NCBI RefSeq assembly: GCF_016924835.1
Contig: NZ_CP070480.1
Coordinates: forward strand, 1,364,001 to 1,428,000
Reading direction: 5' to 3'
DNA: 64,000 nucleotides
From: Rothia sp. ZJ932
GTDB lineage: Bacteria; Actinomycetota; Actinomycetes; Actinomycetales; Micrococcaceae
Shown in pieces: positions 26,998 to 34,984 of this stretch. Within the stretch, counting starts at the first letter, position 1, and every line of letters begins with the position of its first letter. The notes under the pieces were generated by a model that was not told the DNA's origin, searched no databases, and saw only the letters and a program-made list of their open reading frames with translations. A program made the position numbers and the translations under genes.

Positions 26998-27366
26998 ATG
27001 AATATTGCTTTGAACGTTCTTCTTTTTATGCACATCGTGAGCATCGCGATGGTCTTCGGTATCTGGGTGGCTAACTTTAAGCGCGCGGTTGTTGTGCCCG
27101 GTCAGTTCCACGCAGCCCTCTTGGCAGTGATTACCGGTTTTGCCCTGTACTTCATCAACATGAGCCAGGGTCTACAGCTCAATCACATGCTAATCGGTAT
27201 CAAGATGGTTCTTGCGCTGATCGTCTGCGTTGCAGCTTTTGTTGGTCAGAAGAAGTACAAGGACGCGCATCTTGCAGCACGTCCTGAGGCTGGTCGCAAC
27301 ATCGCGCTCGCTCACACCGTAGGTGGTCTTGCCCTGATTAATATTGGCATTGCTGTCTTTATGTAA
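26998..27366 (+). CDS. Small four-helix membrane protein
   Basis: 122 residues from the ATG at 26998; a TTG 21 bp upstream is also open. Four hydrophobic helices are visible (ALNVLLFMHIVSIAMVFGIW; AALLAVITGFALYFINM; IGIKMVLALIVCVAAFVG; AHTVGGLALINIGIAVFM), with a basic loop KKYKDAH between the last two. The spacing of helices and a His in helix 1 resemble small actinobacterial integral membrane proteins of unknown role. TAGAGT ends seven bases before the ATG, so the message may be leaderless. Single gene flanked by terminators on both sides. Confidence 0.75.
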   Translation: MNIALNVLLFMHIVSIAMVFGIWVANFKRAVVVPGQFHAALLAVITGFALYFINMSQGLQLNHMLIGIKMVLALIVCVAAFVGQKKYKDAHLAARPEAGRNIALAHTVGGLALINIGIAVFM

Positions 27367-27396
27367 AGGTTTGAGGTTCTCACCTCGTTCGTGTGT

Positions 27397-27432
27397 AACG
27401 ATGCCCGGTACTTTCGCGTACCGGGCATCGTT
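27397..27432. terminator. Bidirectional hairpin terminator
   Basis: AACGATGCCCGGTA and TACCGGGCATCGTT form a perfect stem between two converging genes, with T-rich sequence after it on the plus strand. Confidence 0.88.
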
Positions 27433-27451
27433 TGTTTTATAGGTGTGCCTC

Positions 27452-29065
27452 TTACGAGGACGTGGGCAGTGGGGTGGGCTCGTGCAGGGGCTCGGCAGTC
27501 AAAAGTTTCCATTGTTCGCCCTCGCGCTGAAGAGTCATACGCACTTGCTGCTGTTGCAGGCTCTGGTTGCCTGTATCCGTTCCTGACGTTTCACGCTGGA
27601 GGGTAACGGTAGCTACTGTTTGTTGCTCTTGGGCGACCACGTCTTGAACAGCGCTGACGGTTAGGGGCTGTTGATCTAGAACCCGTTGAGTGTCAGCTGC
27701 GATAAGGTCAGTATCTGCCTTTGCCACCGGAGAATCTGCCACAGCGTATGAAGTGACGGCGTCGGCATTGCCACTGCCCAAGACTCGATTGCGTTTATCA
27801 ATTACGGCAGCAATGTCTTCACTAATTGCTATGCTCTCGGTGTTTTCTGGTGTGCGGGTGGGTTCTGCTGGCGGGGCGTTACCCGCCGGTGTCAGGTCGC
27901 CCGGTGGTTGATGGTTATCTGCTTCTTGATCCACAACGGGTGCATCCACAACGGGTTCGGTGTGCAATACGGTGTCAGGCTCGCTATCCATGAAGGTCAT
28001 GATTCCTGAGCTAATGCCAAGGATCGCTACCCCGGCGGCAAGCGGTAGCAGCAGTTTCTTCTTCCTCAGCTCACTGCCGAGCATGGTTTTCTTGGGTTGA
28101 AGGGTTCGGGTAGCTGCTGGTATCACGGGGCGTTTTTTGTTGGCGCGCGGTGGAGCGACCGGCGTTTGGAAGACCGCGGGCAGGCGTCCGCTCATTTCAG
28201 GAGGCACTACATCGTGCAGTTGCATGCGGGTGGGTTTAGCAAAGGCTGCGAGGGCAGTGGTGATTTCGTTGAGCTGAGGGATTGTCTCAGCAGGTGCGTC
28301 CAGAGCCAGTTCAAGGACGCGGGCTAGCGCCGCGGGAGCCTCGGGCACGCTGAGTGAAAGCGGTTTGCGTATTACCCCGTCTTTGGGTTTTTCGCCGGTG
28401 AGCATGAGCCAGATGAGGGTGGCGAGGGTGCGGGTGTCTGCGGCGATGTGTTGGGTGGTGAGGTGCGGGAGTGCACCGCGGTAGTCGTGCAGGGGTGCCA
28501 GTAGTTGAGCGTGGGAGTTGAGGGTGATGAGAATGTGGTCGGTGGTCATGCCGTGGTAGGCGAACTGGTGTTGGTGTGCCCAGGTGAGGGCGTTTGCAAG
28601 GTCTTCAGCCAGGGCTGTGACGTCACCGGGGGTGAGTTGGGTGCGTTGGCCAAGCAGGCTCTTTAGAGTGCAAGCGCCGGTAGTTGAGTACCAGTGTTCG
28701 GTGGTGGCACTGCCGGGGCGGTAGGTTGCGAGCGGGGCAATGCTCTCAGGTACCTCAAGGGAGGCGAATCTTTCGAGGCTGCGGGTGGTGAGCTGTTCAC
28801 GAAGATCACTGCGTAATAGGGTGTATTCGCCTGCTTCGAGGGAAAGTTCTTGGGCTTGGGCGGCGGTGCAATCAACGTGGAATAGCGTTCCTTCGGCACG
28901 CGGTGGGTAGGTGAATATTAACCGGTACTCCCCCAATTCTGGTTGCGGGGTAAGCGGTGACTGAGCCGCCGAATTTTCGTGCTGAGAGTAGGCTGGAGGT
29001 TCTAGCGGAATCCAGTGGTCAATGCCGTGAGTGTTTGATGGTGATAGTGGTTCGTTGGTGTTCAT
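27452..29065 (-). CDS. Membrane-anchored pseudokinase-like protein
   Basis: 537 residues. Residues about 105-290 have the build of the C-lobe of a Ser/Thr kinase: helix E-like ALAEDLANALTWAHQHQFAY, then HGMTTDHILI where an active kinase would have HRDLKPxNILL, and DTRTLATLIWLMLTGEKP in the place of helix F. The catalytic Asp of HRD and a DFG motif are not seen, so it is probably catalytically dead. One membrane helix lies near 350 (LLLPLAAGVAILGISSGIM). The extracellular part ends in an NTF2-like region with ATVTLQRETSG and QWKLLTAEPL. It diverges from lipB. The role is unknown; a sensor or scaffold is possible. Confidence 0.7.
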   Translation of the reverse strand: MNTNEPLSPSNTHGIDHWIPLEPPAYSQHENSAAQSPLTPQPELGEYRLIFTYPPRAEGTLFHVDCTAAQAQELSLEAGEYTLLRSDLREQLTTRSLERFASLEVPESIAPLATYRPGSATTEHWYSTTGACTLKSLLGQRTQLTPGDVTALAEDLANALTWAHQHQFAYHGMTTDHILITLNSHAQLLAPLHDYRGALPHLTTQHIAADTRTLATLIWLMLTGEKPKDGVIRKPLSLSVPEAPAALARVLELALDAPAETIPQLNEITTALAAFAKPTRMQLHDVVPPEMSGRLPAVFQTPVAPPRANKKRPVIPAATRTLQPKKTMLGSELRKKKLLLPLAAGVAILGISSGIMTFMDSEPDTVLHTEPVVDAPVVDQEADNHQPPGDLTPAGNAPPAEPTRTPENTESIAISEDIAAVIDKRNRVLGSGNADAVTSYAVADSPVAKADTDLIAADTQRVLDQQPLTVSAVQDVVAQEQQTVATVTLQRETSGTDTGNQSLQQQQVRMTLQREGEQWKLLTAEPLHEPTPLPTSS

Positions 29066-29105
29066 GGGTACAGGTGTACACTATTTTCTGCACGAGTATT
29101 AAAAG

Positions 29106-29114
29106 TTATCCACA
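29106..29114 (+). promoter_or_regulatory. DnaA box (TTATCCACA)
   Basis: Perfect nine-base match in the divergent region between the pseudokinase gene and lipB. Confidence 0.5.
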
Positions 29115-29246
29115 GGTAGAGGTTTTCACCGCGAAATAGCGCGGTTTTTAAGCGGTAGTTGGTGGCGTAACATTTTGACTTTATTCCCGGTTGCGCCTTT
29201 GGTGAATCACACAGCGTTACCAGTTTTTGAAAGCTGTTTTAGGCGT

Positions 29247-29252
29247 TAGGGT
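29247..29252 (+). promoter_or_regulatory. -10 hexamer of lipB (leaderless arrangement)
   Basis: TAGGGT ends six bases before the lipB ATG. A weak TTTTGA lies 16 bp upstream. Confidence 0.4.
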
Positions 29253-29258
29253 AGATAC

Positions 29259-29954
29259 ATGGCTGTGATATTTGAACGGATGGGTTTAGCGCCCTCGTAT
29301 GTTGATTATGAGGTGGCATTAGCTCGGCAGGTGGAGCTTCTGCAGGAGGTTGCTGCTCTCAAACGTCAGAACACAGTGCTTTTGCTGGAGCATCAGGCGG
29401 TGTTCACTGCCGGTAAGCTCACCGAAGATCACGAGTATCCCACCGATAGTTCTATTCCGGTGGTAAAGACTGACCGCGGTGGAAAGCTCACTTGGCACGG
29501 CCCCGGTCAGCTCACCGGCTACCCCATTCTGCGTCTTCCTCTGCCTTTTGATGTGGTCAAGTACGTTCGTATTCTTGAGGAAATTATTATCAATGTCGTG
29601 GCGCATTTCGGTATTAAGGGTGAGCGTGTAGAGGGTCGTTCGGGAGTCTGGGTGTTAGGCGACGGTATTTCAGCCGATAAGAAGATTGCAGCCATTGGCA
29701 TCCGTGTTTCACAACGCACCACCATGCACGGCTTTGCGCTGAACTGTTCTAACGAAACCAACCCCTTTGGCATGTTTATACCTTGCGGTATTACGGACGC
29801 TGGGGTCACAACAATTAGCGAGCAGGTGGGGCGTACGGTAACCCCCGAAGAGGTGCTGCCACTGGTAGAGGCTGAATTTGAAAAGTATGCCCATCAGTTA
29901 GCCCTCGATTTTGAGCCCGGTGACTCACCAGGTGATCACGGTTTCACCCGATAA
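29259..29954 (+). CDS. lipB: Octanoyl-[acyl carrier protein]:protein octanoyltransferase
   Basis: 231 residues. The signature DRGGKLTWHGPGQLTGYP spans about 72-89. The catalytic Cys is in IPCGITDAGVT (Cys176), and the paired Lys is in ADKKIAAIGIRV (Lys142). LipB moves octanoate from acyl carrier protein to the lipoyl domains of E2 and GcvH. It is followed 42 bp later by lipA, the next enzyme of the pathway, and substrates such as SucB and the E3 subunit are encoded just upstream. No Shine-Dalgarno is present; a -10-like hexamer ends six bases before the ATG. Confidence 0.95.
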   Translation: MAVIFERMGLAPSYVDYEVALARQVELLQEVAALKRQNTVLLLEHQAVFTAGKLTEDHEYPTDSSIPVVKTDRGGKLTWHGPGQLTGYPILRLPLPFDVVKYVRILEEIIINVVAHFGIKGERVEGRSGVWVLGDGISADKKIAAIGIRVSQRTTMHGFALNCSNETNPFGMFIPCGITDAGVTTISEQVGRTVTPEEVLPLVEAEFEKYAHQLALDFEPGDSPGDHGFTR

Positions 29955-29996
29955 GTTTTCTAAGAAAAAAGTTGATGTATTACAAGGAGATTGCTG

Positions 29997-31013
29997 ATGT
30001 CTAACGCTGTTGAGGCTGGTCGCAAGCTACTGCGCGTTGAGGCGCGTAACGCTGAGGTGCCCATTGAAAAGAAGCCTCACTGGATTAAGACCAAGGCTAA
30101 AGTTGGCCCGAACTACGGCGATATGGTTGAGCTTTCCACCGGTAGCGGTTTGCACACGGTCTGTGAAGAAGCAGGCTGCCCCAACATTTACGAGTGCTGG
30201 GAAGACCGCGAGGCTACTTATCTGATCGGTGGTTCTGAGTGTACGCGTCGTTGTGATTTTTGCATGATTGACACCGGTAAGCCGGTTGCCCTCGATAAAA
30301 CCGAGCCGATTAAGGTTGCCCTCAACGTGAAGAAGATGGGTTTGCGCTATACCACTGTTACTGGTGTGGCGCGCGATGATCTTGAGGATGGCGGTGCCTG
30401 GATTTACGCTGAAACTATTCGTCAGATTCACCGTATTGCCCCCAATACCGGTGTGGAAATTCTAATTCCTGATTTCCGCGGTAAAGAAGAAGACGTTCAG
30501 CAGGTCATTGATGCCCAGCCTGAGGTTTTCGCTCATAACCTTGAGACGGTGCCCCGTATTTTCCGTCAGATTCGCCCTGCTTTCCGCTACGAGCGTTCCT
30601 TGGACGTCATTACCCAGGGTAAAGAAGCCGGTTTGGTGACCAAGTCGAACCTGATTCTGGGCATGGGTGAAACGAACGAAGAGGTCTACGAAGCTTTGTG
30701 CGACTTGCACGATGCTGGCTGTGACATTATTACTCTCACCCAGTACCTGCGCCCCGGTCCGCTCTTTCACCCCATCGACCGCTGGGTGAAGCCGCAGGAA
30801 TTTGTGGAGTTCTCCAGACTTGCTGAAGAAATCGGTTTTGCCGGTGTTATGGCAGGTCCCATGGTTCGTTCCTCTTACCGTGCAGGCAAGCTCTGGGCAC
30901 GCGCTATGAAGAAGAACGGACGCGAGATTCCGGCTCACCTTTCGCACATCGATGACTCGGGCTTCGCTGCCCAGGAAGCCTCCTCCTTGGTGGCTGCCGG
31001 TCTCGGTGCCTAA
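29997..31013 (+). CDS. lipA: Lipoyl synthase
   Basis: 338 residues. The radical-SAM cluster is CTRRCDFC (Cys82, 86, 89), and the auxiliary cluster is supplied by [12 protein letters not shown] (Cys56, 61, 67). C-terminal SSYRAGK contains the Ser that ligates the auxiliary cluster. The enzyme inserts two sulfurs into protein-bound octanoate to make lipoate. The ATG at 29997 is chosen because AAGGAGA lies seven bases upstream; a TTG at 29991 is also in frame. Operon with lipB, perhaps continuing into DUF4191 past a strong hairpin. Confidence 0.95.
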   Translation: MSNAVEAGRKLLRVEARNAEVPIEKKPHWIKTKAKVGPNYGDMVELSTGSGLHTVCEEAGCPNIYECWEDREATYLIGGSECTRRCDFCMIDTGKPVALDKTEPIKVALNVKKMGLRYTTVTGVARDDLEDGGAWIYAETIRQIHRIAPNTGVEILIPDFRGKEEDVQQVIDAQPEVFAHNLETVPRIFRQIRPAFRYERSLDVITQGKEAGLVTKSNLILGMGETNEEVYEALCDLHDAGCDIITLTQYLRPGPLFHPIDRWVKPQEFVEFSRLAEEIGFAGVMAGPMVRSSYRAGKLWARAMKKNGREIPAHLSHIDDSGFAAQEASSLVAAGLGA

Positions 31014-31024
31014 AACCTTTCATC

Positions 31025-31074
31025 GTAACGGTGGTGGTTCTAACCAGGTTCAAGGTTAGAACCACCACCGTTAC
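31025..31074 (+). terminator. 21 bp perfect hairpin between lipA and the DUF4191 gene
   Basis: GTAACGGTGGTGGTTCTAAC opens a perfect 21 bp arm (31025-31045) repeated inverted at 31054-31074, with an eight-base loop. There is no T tract, so it may act as an intrinsic terminator without a U tail, as an attenuator or as an mRNA stabiliser. Confidence 0.6.
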
Positions 31075-31143
31075 TAGGTTAGAATGGTGTTTTGCAGTTT
31101 GACACTGCCTCAACACCATTCGCTGTATTAGTGAGGATTCACT

Positions 31144-31881
31144 GTGACTCAACCAGCCTCAAGTAAGCGCGCTTCATCCAAGCGAGCTGAGAAAAAAGAA
31201 AAGAAGGACAAGCGTCCGGGCATGTTCGCCCAGATGAAGCAGGTCTACAAGATGACCAAAGAAGCTGACCCGAACATCGGGTTGATTATGCTTCTTTCGG
31301 CGCTCGGCGTGCTGCTGTTCTTCTTGATTATTGGTTTCTTGTTGAACAACTGGATCACTTTCTTATTGGTCGGTCTTCCTCTTGCTGTTCTGGTTGCAGT
31401 TATCATTCTTTCGCGTCGCGCTGAGAAAGCAGCTTTCTCACAGATTGACGGTCAGCCCGGTGCATCCGGTGCCGCACTGAGCACCCTGCGTCGCGGTTGG
31501 ATTGTCAGCCAGCAGCCCAGCTCGGTTAACCCCCGCACCCAGGACGTCGTCTTTCGCGCCATTGGTCGCCCCGGCGTTGTCTTGGTAACGGAAGGTCCCA
31601 CCGACCGTGTGGCTCAGCTAGTGAATAAAGAAAAGGCTCAGTTGCGCAAGGTCGCTCCCAACGTGCCTGTTCACGTCATCAACACCGGTAACGCTGAGGG
31701 GCAGACCCCGGTGAAGAAAGTTGCCTCAGCTATGAAGAAGCTGGAGAAAAAGCTCACCCAGCAAGAGGTGCATGCCATCAATAACCGCCTCACCTCACTC
31801 GGTGGTATGAACCTACCCATGCCCAAGGGTGTAGATCCCATGCGTGCACGCCCCGACCGTAAGGCAATGCGCGGTCGCTAA
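31144..31881 (+). CDS. DUF4191 family membrane protein
   Basis: 245 residues. A strongly basic Lys/Arg/Ser N-terminus (1-30) precedes two membrane helices near 45-90 (GLIMLLSALGVLLFFLIIG; WITFLLVGLPLAVLVAVII). The soluble C-terminal part has GWIVSQQPSSVNPRTQDVVF and RPGVVLVTEGPTDRVAQL, typical of DUF4191. This family follows lipA in most actinobacteria. Function is unknown, but the basic tail and soluble domain should face the cytoplasm. The start is a GTG with GAGGA upstream. Followed by a hairpin at 31927-31972. Confidence 0.88.
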   Translation: MTQPASSKRASSKRAEKKEKKDKRPGMFAQMKQVYKMTKEADPNIGLIMLLSALGVLLFFLIIGFLLNNWITFLLVGLPLAVLVAVIILSRRAEKAAFSQIDGQPGASGAALSTLRRGWIVSQQPSSVNPRTQDVVFRAIGRPGVVLVTEGPTDRVAQLVNKEKAQLRKVAPNVPVHVINTGNAEGQTPVKKVASAMKKLEKKLTQQEVHAINNRLTSLGGMNLPMPKGVDPMRARPDRKAMRGR

Positions 31882-31926
31882 GGCTTGGCTCGGTATCTCA
31901 CTGAGTAGCTCATATTATTCAACGTA

Positions 31927-31972
31927 CAAGGCGCGTCCTTTGACTGTGTAAACAGCCGAAGGACGCGTCTTG
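31927..31972. terminator. Terminator hairpin made of two inverted AAGGACGCG copies
   Basis: CGCGTCCTT (31932-31940) and AAGGACGCG (31959-31967) lie in a 14 bp stem with one wobble pair, CAAG/CTTG at the outer end. It separates the converging DUF4191 and RDD genes. Confidence 0.75.
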
Positions 31973-32004
31973 CGTGTCCAGGAGCTAGTAGCCTATTGCG
32001 CTGA

Positions 32005-32430
32005 CTAACGGATGCGTACCAAGACGCTACCGCGGGCTTGATCATGCATGCCCCGCTGGTCTTTGTCCATCACAAAAACCGGGATCACCAGAGCAATCAG
32101 TATCGCTCGCACTGCCGCCCGACCGTAGCCAACGGGCTGACCGTCAAGAGTCTGCACTTGCATTCCCAAGAGCAGATGCCCCAGGGTATGCCCACTAAAC
32201 CCCACAGTCACTATCTGGTAAAGAGTGAAGAAAACAATGATGAGCAGCTGGTCGTTCGCCCACGAGGTCAGCATCATCAGTCCGTAACATAGGTACCAGT
32301 CAATCAAAAAAGCAAAGAGACGCCGCGGGATTCTCGCAATCGCCCCAGGGCCGTCAATGGGGCGTCCAGCGTCCTGCCCGGGATAGTACTGCGCCGCTTC
32401 GGGTGTCTTTTCAGCCATCGTTGCCTTCAT
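32005..32430 (-). CDS. RDD family membrane protein
   Basis: 141 residues. The RDD domain fills the protein: IPRRLFAFLIDWYLCYGL holds the Arg and Asp of the first helix, QLLIIVFFTLYQIVTVGF is the second, and RAILIALVIPVFVMDKDQRG the third, ending with the conserved MHDQARGSVLVR tail. RDD proteins are small polytopic membrane proteins; some are ion antiporters, most are undefined. The gene has the same neighbours (lipA, DUF4191, glnA) in many actinobacteria. Divergent from glnA1. Confidence 0.9.
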   Translation of the reverse strand: MKATMAEKTPEAAQYYPGQDAGRPIDGPGAIARIPRRLFAFLIDWYLCYGLMMLTSWANDQLLIIVFFTLYQIVTVGFSGHTLGHLLLGMQVQTLDGQPVGYGRAAVRAILIALVIPVFVMDKDQRGMHDQARGSVLVRIR

Positions 32431-32524
32431 CGTCAGTGGGATTATGCGTCATCAAAAGACCATTACGAGATCTTTTACCTTTCTTAGTGTAGTCGGGGGC
32501 AACCCGCTGATAGCATTTGGTCTT

Positions 32525-32562
32525 GTTACATCTCAGAAACATAGCAGACACCTTGAGGCAAA
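32525..32562 (+). promoter_or_regulatory. GlnR-like operator upstream of glnA1
   Basis: GTTAC (32525-32529), six bases, GAAAC (32536-32540), six bases, GACAC (32547-32551), six bases, GCAAA (32558-32562). The 11 bp periodicity and first two half-sites match the GlnR box known in actinobacteria (gTnAC-n6-GaAAC). It lies about 100-130 bp before the glnA1 start. Confidence 0.6.
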
Positions 32563-32658
32563 ATTATGTTTCTAGAGTTGTAGATAAATCAACCGGTGGG
32601 CTTGTCTCAGGCACCGGGTTTTACGTCAAAGAGCTGACAACTAAGGAGAACAGTCACC

Positions 32659-34083
32659 ATGTTCGAAAGCGCACAGGAAGTCCTTGACTTCATTAAAGAA
32701 GAAGAAATCGTCTTCGTCGATATCCGTTTCACCGATATGCCCGGCGTCCAGCAGCACTTTAACCTCCCGGCGAAGGCAATCGATGAGGATTTCTTTATCA
32801 ATGGCCAGCTTTTTGATGGTTCTTCTATCCGCGGTTTCCAGGGCATCGCTGAATCAGATATGCAGCTGATCCCCGATATCGCTTCAGCTTACGTTGATCC
32901 CTTCCGTGTTGAGAAGACCCTCGTTGTTATTTGCTCCATAGTGAATCCCCGCACCGGTGAACCCTACCGCCGCGACCCCCGTGGCGTTGCCGAGCGCGCC
33001 GAAGAATACTTGAAGTCAACCGGCATTGCTGATACCGCTTTCTTCGCATCAGAAGCTGAGTTCTTCGTCTTTGAGGACGTACGCTACGAAGTTTCACCCC
33101 AGAAGACCTTCTTCAGCATTGACTCCGACGAGGCTTACTGGAACTCCGGTCGTAAAGAAGAGGGCGGCAATCTGGGTAACAAGACCCCTCTCAAGGGCGG
33201 TTACTTCCCCGTCTCACCCGTTGATAAGCAGGCAGATTTGCGTGACGCCATGTGCGTAGCAATGGACGAGGTCGGTCTCGAAGTTGAGCGCTCACACCAC
33301 GAGGTAGGCGCAGCTGGTCAGGCTGAAATCAACTACAAGTTTGATACCCTCACTAAGGCAGCAGATGACCTGCTCAAATTCAAGTACGTTATCAAGAACA
33401 CCGCAGATGCCTACGGCAAGACCGTAACCTTCATGCCCAAGCCCGTTTTCGGTGACAATGGTTCGGGTATGCACTGCCACCAGTCACTGTGGCAGGACGG
33501 CGAGCCCCTCTTCTATGATGAACGTGGCTACGCTAACCTCTCAGATATTGCCCGCTGGTACATCGGCGGTCTGATTGAGCACTCCTCAGCGGTTTTGGCG
33601 TTCACCAACCCCACTGTGAACTCTTATAAGCGTCTGGTACCCGGTTACGAGGCACCCGTGAACATGGTCTACTCGCAGGGTAACCGTTCAGCAGGTATCC
33701 GCATTCCGATTACCGGTACCAACCCCAAGGCTAAGCGCCTGGAGTTCCGCGCACCTGACCCCTCATCGAACCCCTACTTCGCATTTGCGGCTCAGTTGAT
33801 GGCGGGTCTTGACGGCATCCGCAACCGCATTGAGCCCCCTGCCCCCATCGATAAGGATCTTTACGAGCTACCCGCTGAAGAAGCTAAGGACATCAAGAAG
33901 GCTCCTGCCAGCCTCGAAGAGGCACTGGCTGCGCTGGAAGCTGACTACGACTTCTTGTTCGAAGGCGATGTCTTCACCGAAGACCTGATTCAGGCGTGGA
34001 TTGACTACAAGCGCACCTACGAGCTGGAGCCTCTTTCACTGGTGCCCCACCCCCTGGAATACCAGATGTACTACGGTGTCTAA
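32659..34083 (+). CDS. glnA: Glutamine synthetase type I, adenylylation-regulated form
   Basis: 474 residues, the usual length. The N-terminal beta-grasp has FFINGQLFDGSSIRGFQGI. The ATP/Glu site has SEAEFF, GQAEINYKFD, and NGSGMHCHQSLW. Tyr402 in DKDLYELP is the adenylylation site, so GlnE (encoded at 36703-39888) should control it. The enzyme makes glutamine from glutamate, ammonia and ATP as a dodecamer. A GlnR-like box lies upstream, pointing to nitrogen control of transcription. Ends at a 20 bp hairpin. Confidence 0.96.
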   Translation: MFESAQEVLDFIKEEEIVFVDIRFTDMPGVQQHFNLPAKAIDEDFFINGQLFDGSSIRGFQGIAESDMQLIPDIASAYVDPFRVEKTLVVICSIVNPRTGEPYRRDPRGVAERAEEYLKSTGIADTAFFASEAEFFVFEDVRYEVSPQKTFFSIDSDEAYWNSGRKEEGGNLGNKTPLKGGYFPVSPVDKQADLRDAMCVAMDEVGLEVERSHHEVGAAGQAEINYKFDTLTKAADDLLKFKYVIKNTADAYGKTVTFMPKPVFGDNGSGMHCHQSLWQDGEPLFYDERGYANLSDIARWYIGGLIEHSSAVLAFTNPTVNSYKRLVPGYEAPVNMVYSQGNRSAGIRIPITGTNPKAKRLEFRAPDPSSNPYFAFAAQLMAGLDGIRNRIEPPAPIDKDLYELPAEEAKDIKKAPASLEEALAALEADYDFLFEGDVFTEDLIQAWIDYKRTYELEPLSLVPHPLEYQMYYGV

Positions 34084-34114
34084 TCCGTAGGCGTTGATGA
34101 GGCATTATCAGAGC

Positions 34115-34160
34115 GGACGCGTCCGGTGAGGTAACGCTAATTACTTCACCGGATGCGTCT
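34115..34160 (+). terminator. Long hairpin terminator after glnA1 containing GGACGCGTCC
   Basis: A 20 bp stem (34115-34134 with 34141-34160, loop CGCTAA) with wobble pairs follows glnA1. No T tract. The left arm begins with the palindrome GGACGCGTCC. Confidence 0.7.
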
Positions 34161-34365
34161 GTGTTCAAGGAGGTTTGTTCAGAAAGGGTAAAACCAGCTT
34201 GAGAATACAGCAGCGGTAAACCACTTTCTCATCCGAGTTCGCTAACGCGCACAAGGGATACTTATGCATTTACTTGAGCATGAGAAGTTAGAGCGATGCG
34301 TGTCCGTTTGGAACGTCCAAACGGGCACACATTGTTGGAAGTAAGCGTCTATAGATTAAAGAAAT
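34161..34365. other. Non-coding stretch after the glnA1 hairpin
   Basis: Only very short frames occur here. A GTGTCCGTTTGG / CCAAACGGGCAC hairpin at 34300-34328 lies beyond the stop of the next minus-strand gene and may end its transcript. Confidence 0.4.
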
Positions 34366-34578
34366 CTATTTTTCGAAGCTGCGCTGACGTTCTTCCCATT
34401 GCTTCTTATCTTGATAGAGGTTGTTTGCAAAAATAGCCATGAAAATAAATGAAATGGCTGCGACTATCGAACCTATTATAGGGTTCTGGTGTACTGTCAT
34501 GCTAAATCTTTGTAAGTCAGCAAAACAGATATAGATACCAGTAGCAACGAAAAGACCAGAAAGCAACAGACCTTGCAC
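34366..34578 (-). CDS. Small two-helix membrane protein, start uncertain
   Basis: 70 residues from a GTG. Two hydrophobic helices (GLLLSGLFVATGIYICF; PIIGSIVAAISFIFMAIF) and a basic/acidic C-terminal tail (YQDKKQWEERQRSFEK). The frame remains open upstream for about 25 more codons (including KIEELKIAWENRSQRKW) without a standard start codon, so the true N-terminus could be longer or the gene could be truncated. It lies in an AT-rich area unlike the rest of the window. Family not recognised. Confidence 0.45.
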   Translation of the reverse strand: MQGLLLSGLFVATGIYICFADLQRFSMTVHQNPIIGSIVAAISFIFMAIFANNLYQDKKQWEERQRSFEK

Positions 34579-34654
34579 GTTCTTCCATTTACGCTGTGAT
34601 CTGTTTTCCCATGCTATTTTCAGTTCCTCAATCTTTATGACGAAAAACAGGGTT

Positions 34655-34984
34655 GCAGAGCATCGACACCAGTGAGCGCGTTTAATATACCTCTGGTATC
34701 ACTCTCAACAGTGCGACCAGCAAGGATGCAGAACTCTGTACATCGAGATAAAGTTTAGATGAGATACAAAGCATAATTCAATACTTTTTTGAAAATACTT
34801 GGCTGAGTTTTCAAAGTTATTGATTTATCGTACACAAGGTATGGTAAAATTCACCCACCATCAACCCACATACATCAGAAACTTCATACCCACGCGCCCT
34901 TTCCAGAGAGTAACGTAAAAGAAGAAACCAACCCCAGGTGTTCCACCTCTGCCAAAACACGCGAACAGTCCAAGGAGTCCTCTC
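34655..34984 (+). promoter_or_regulatory. AT-rich leader region of budA
   Basis: No gene seen. TTGATT (34820-34825) and TAAAAT (34845-34850), 19 bp apart, could form the budA promoter, leaving a leader of about 125 bases that ends in AAGGAG seven bases before the ATG. Confidence 0.4.
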
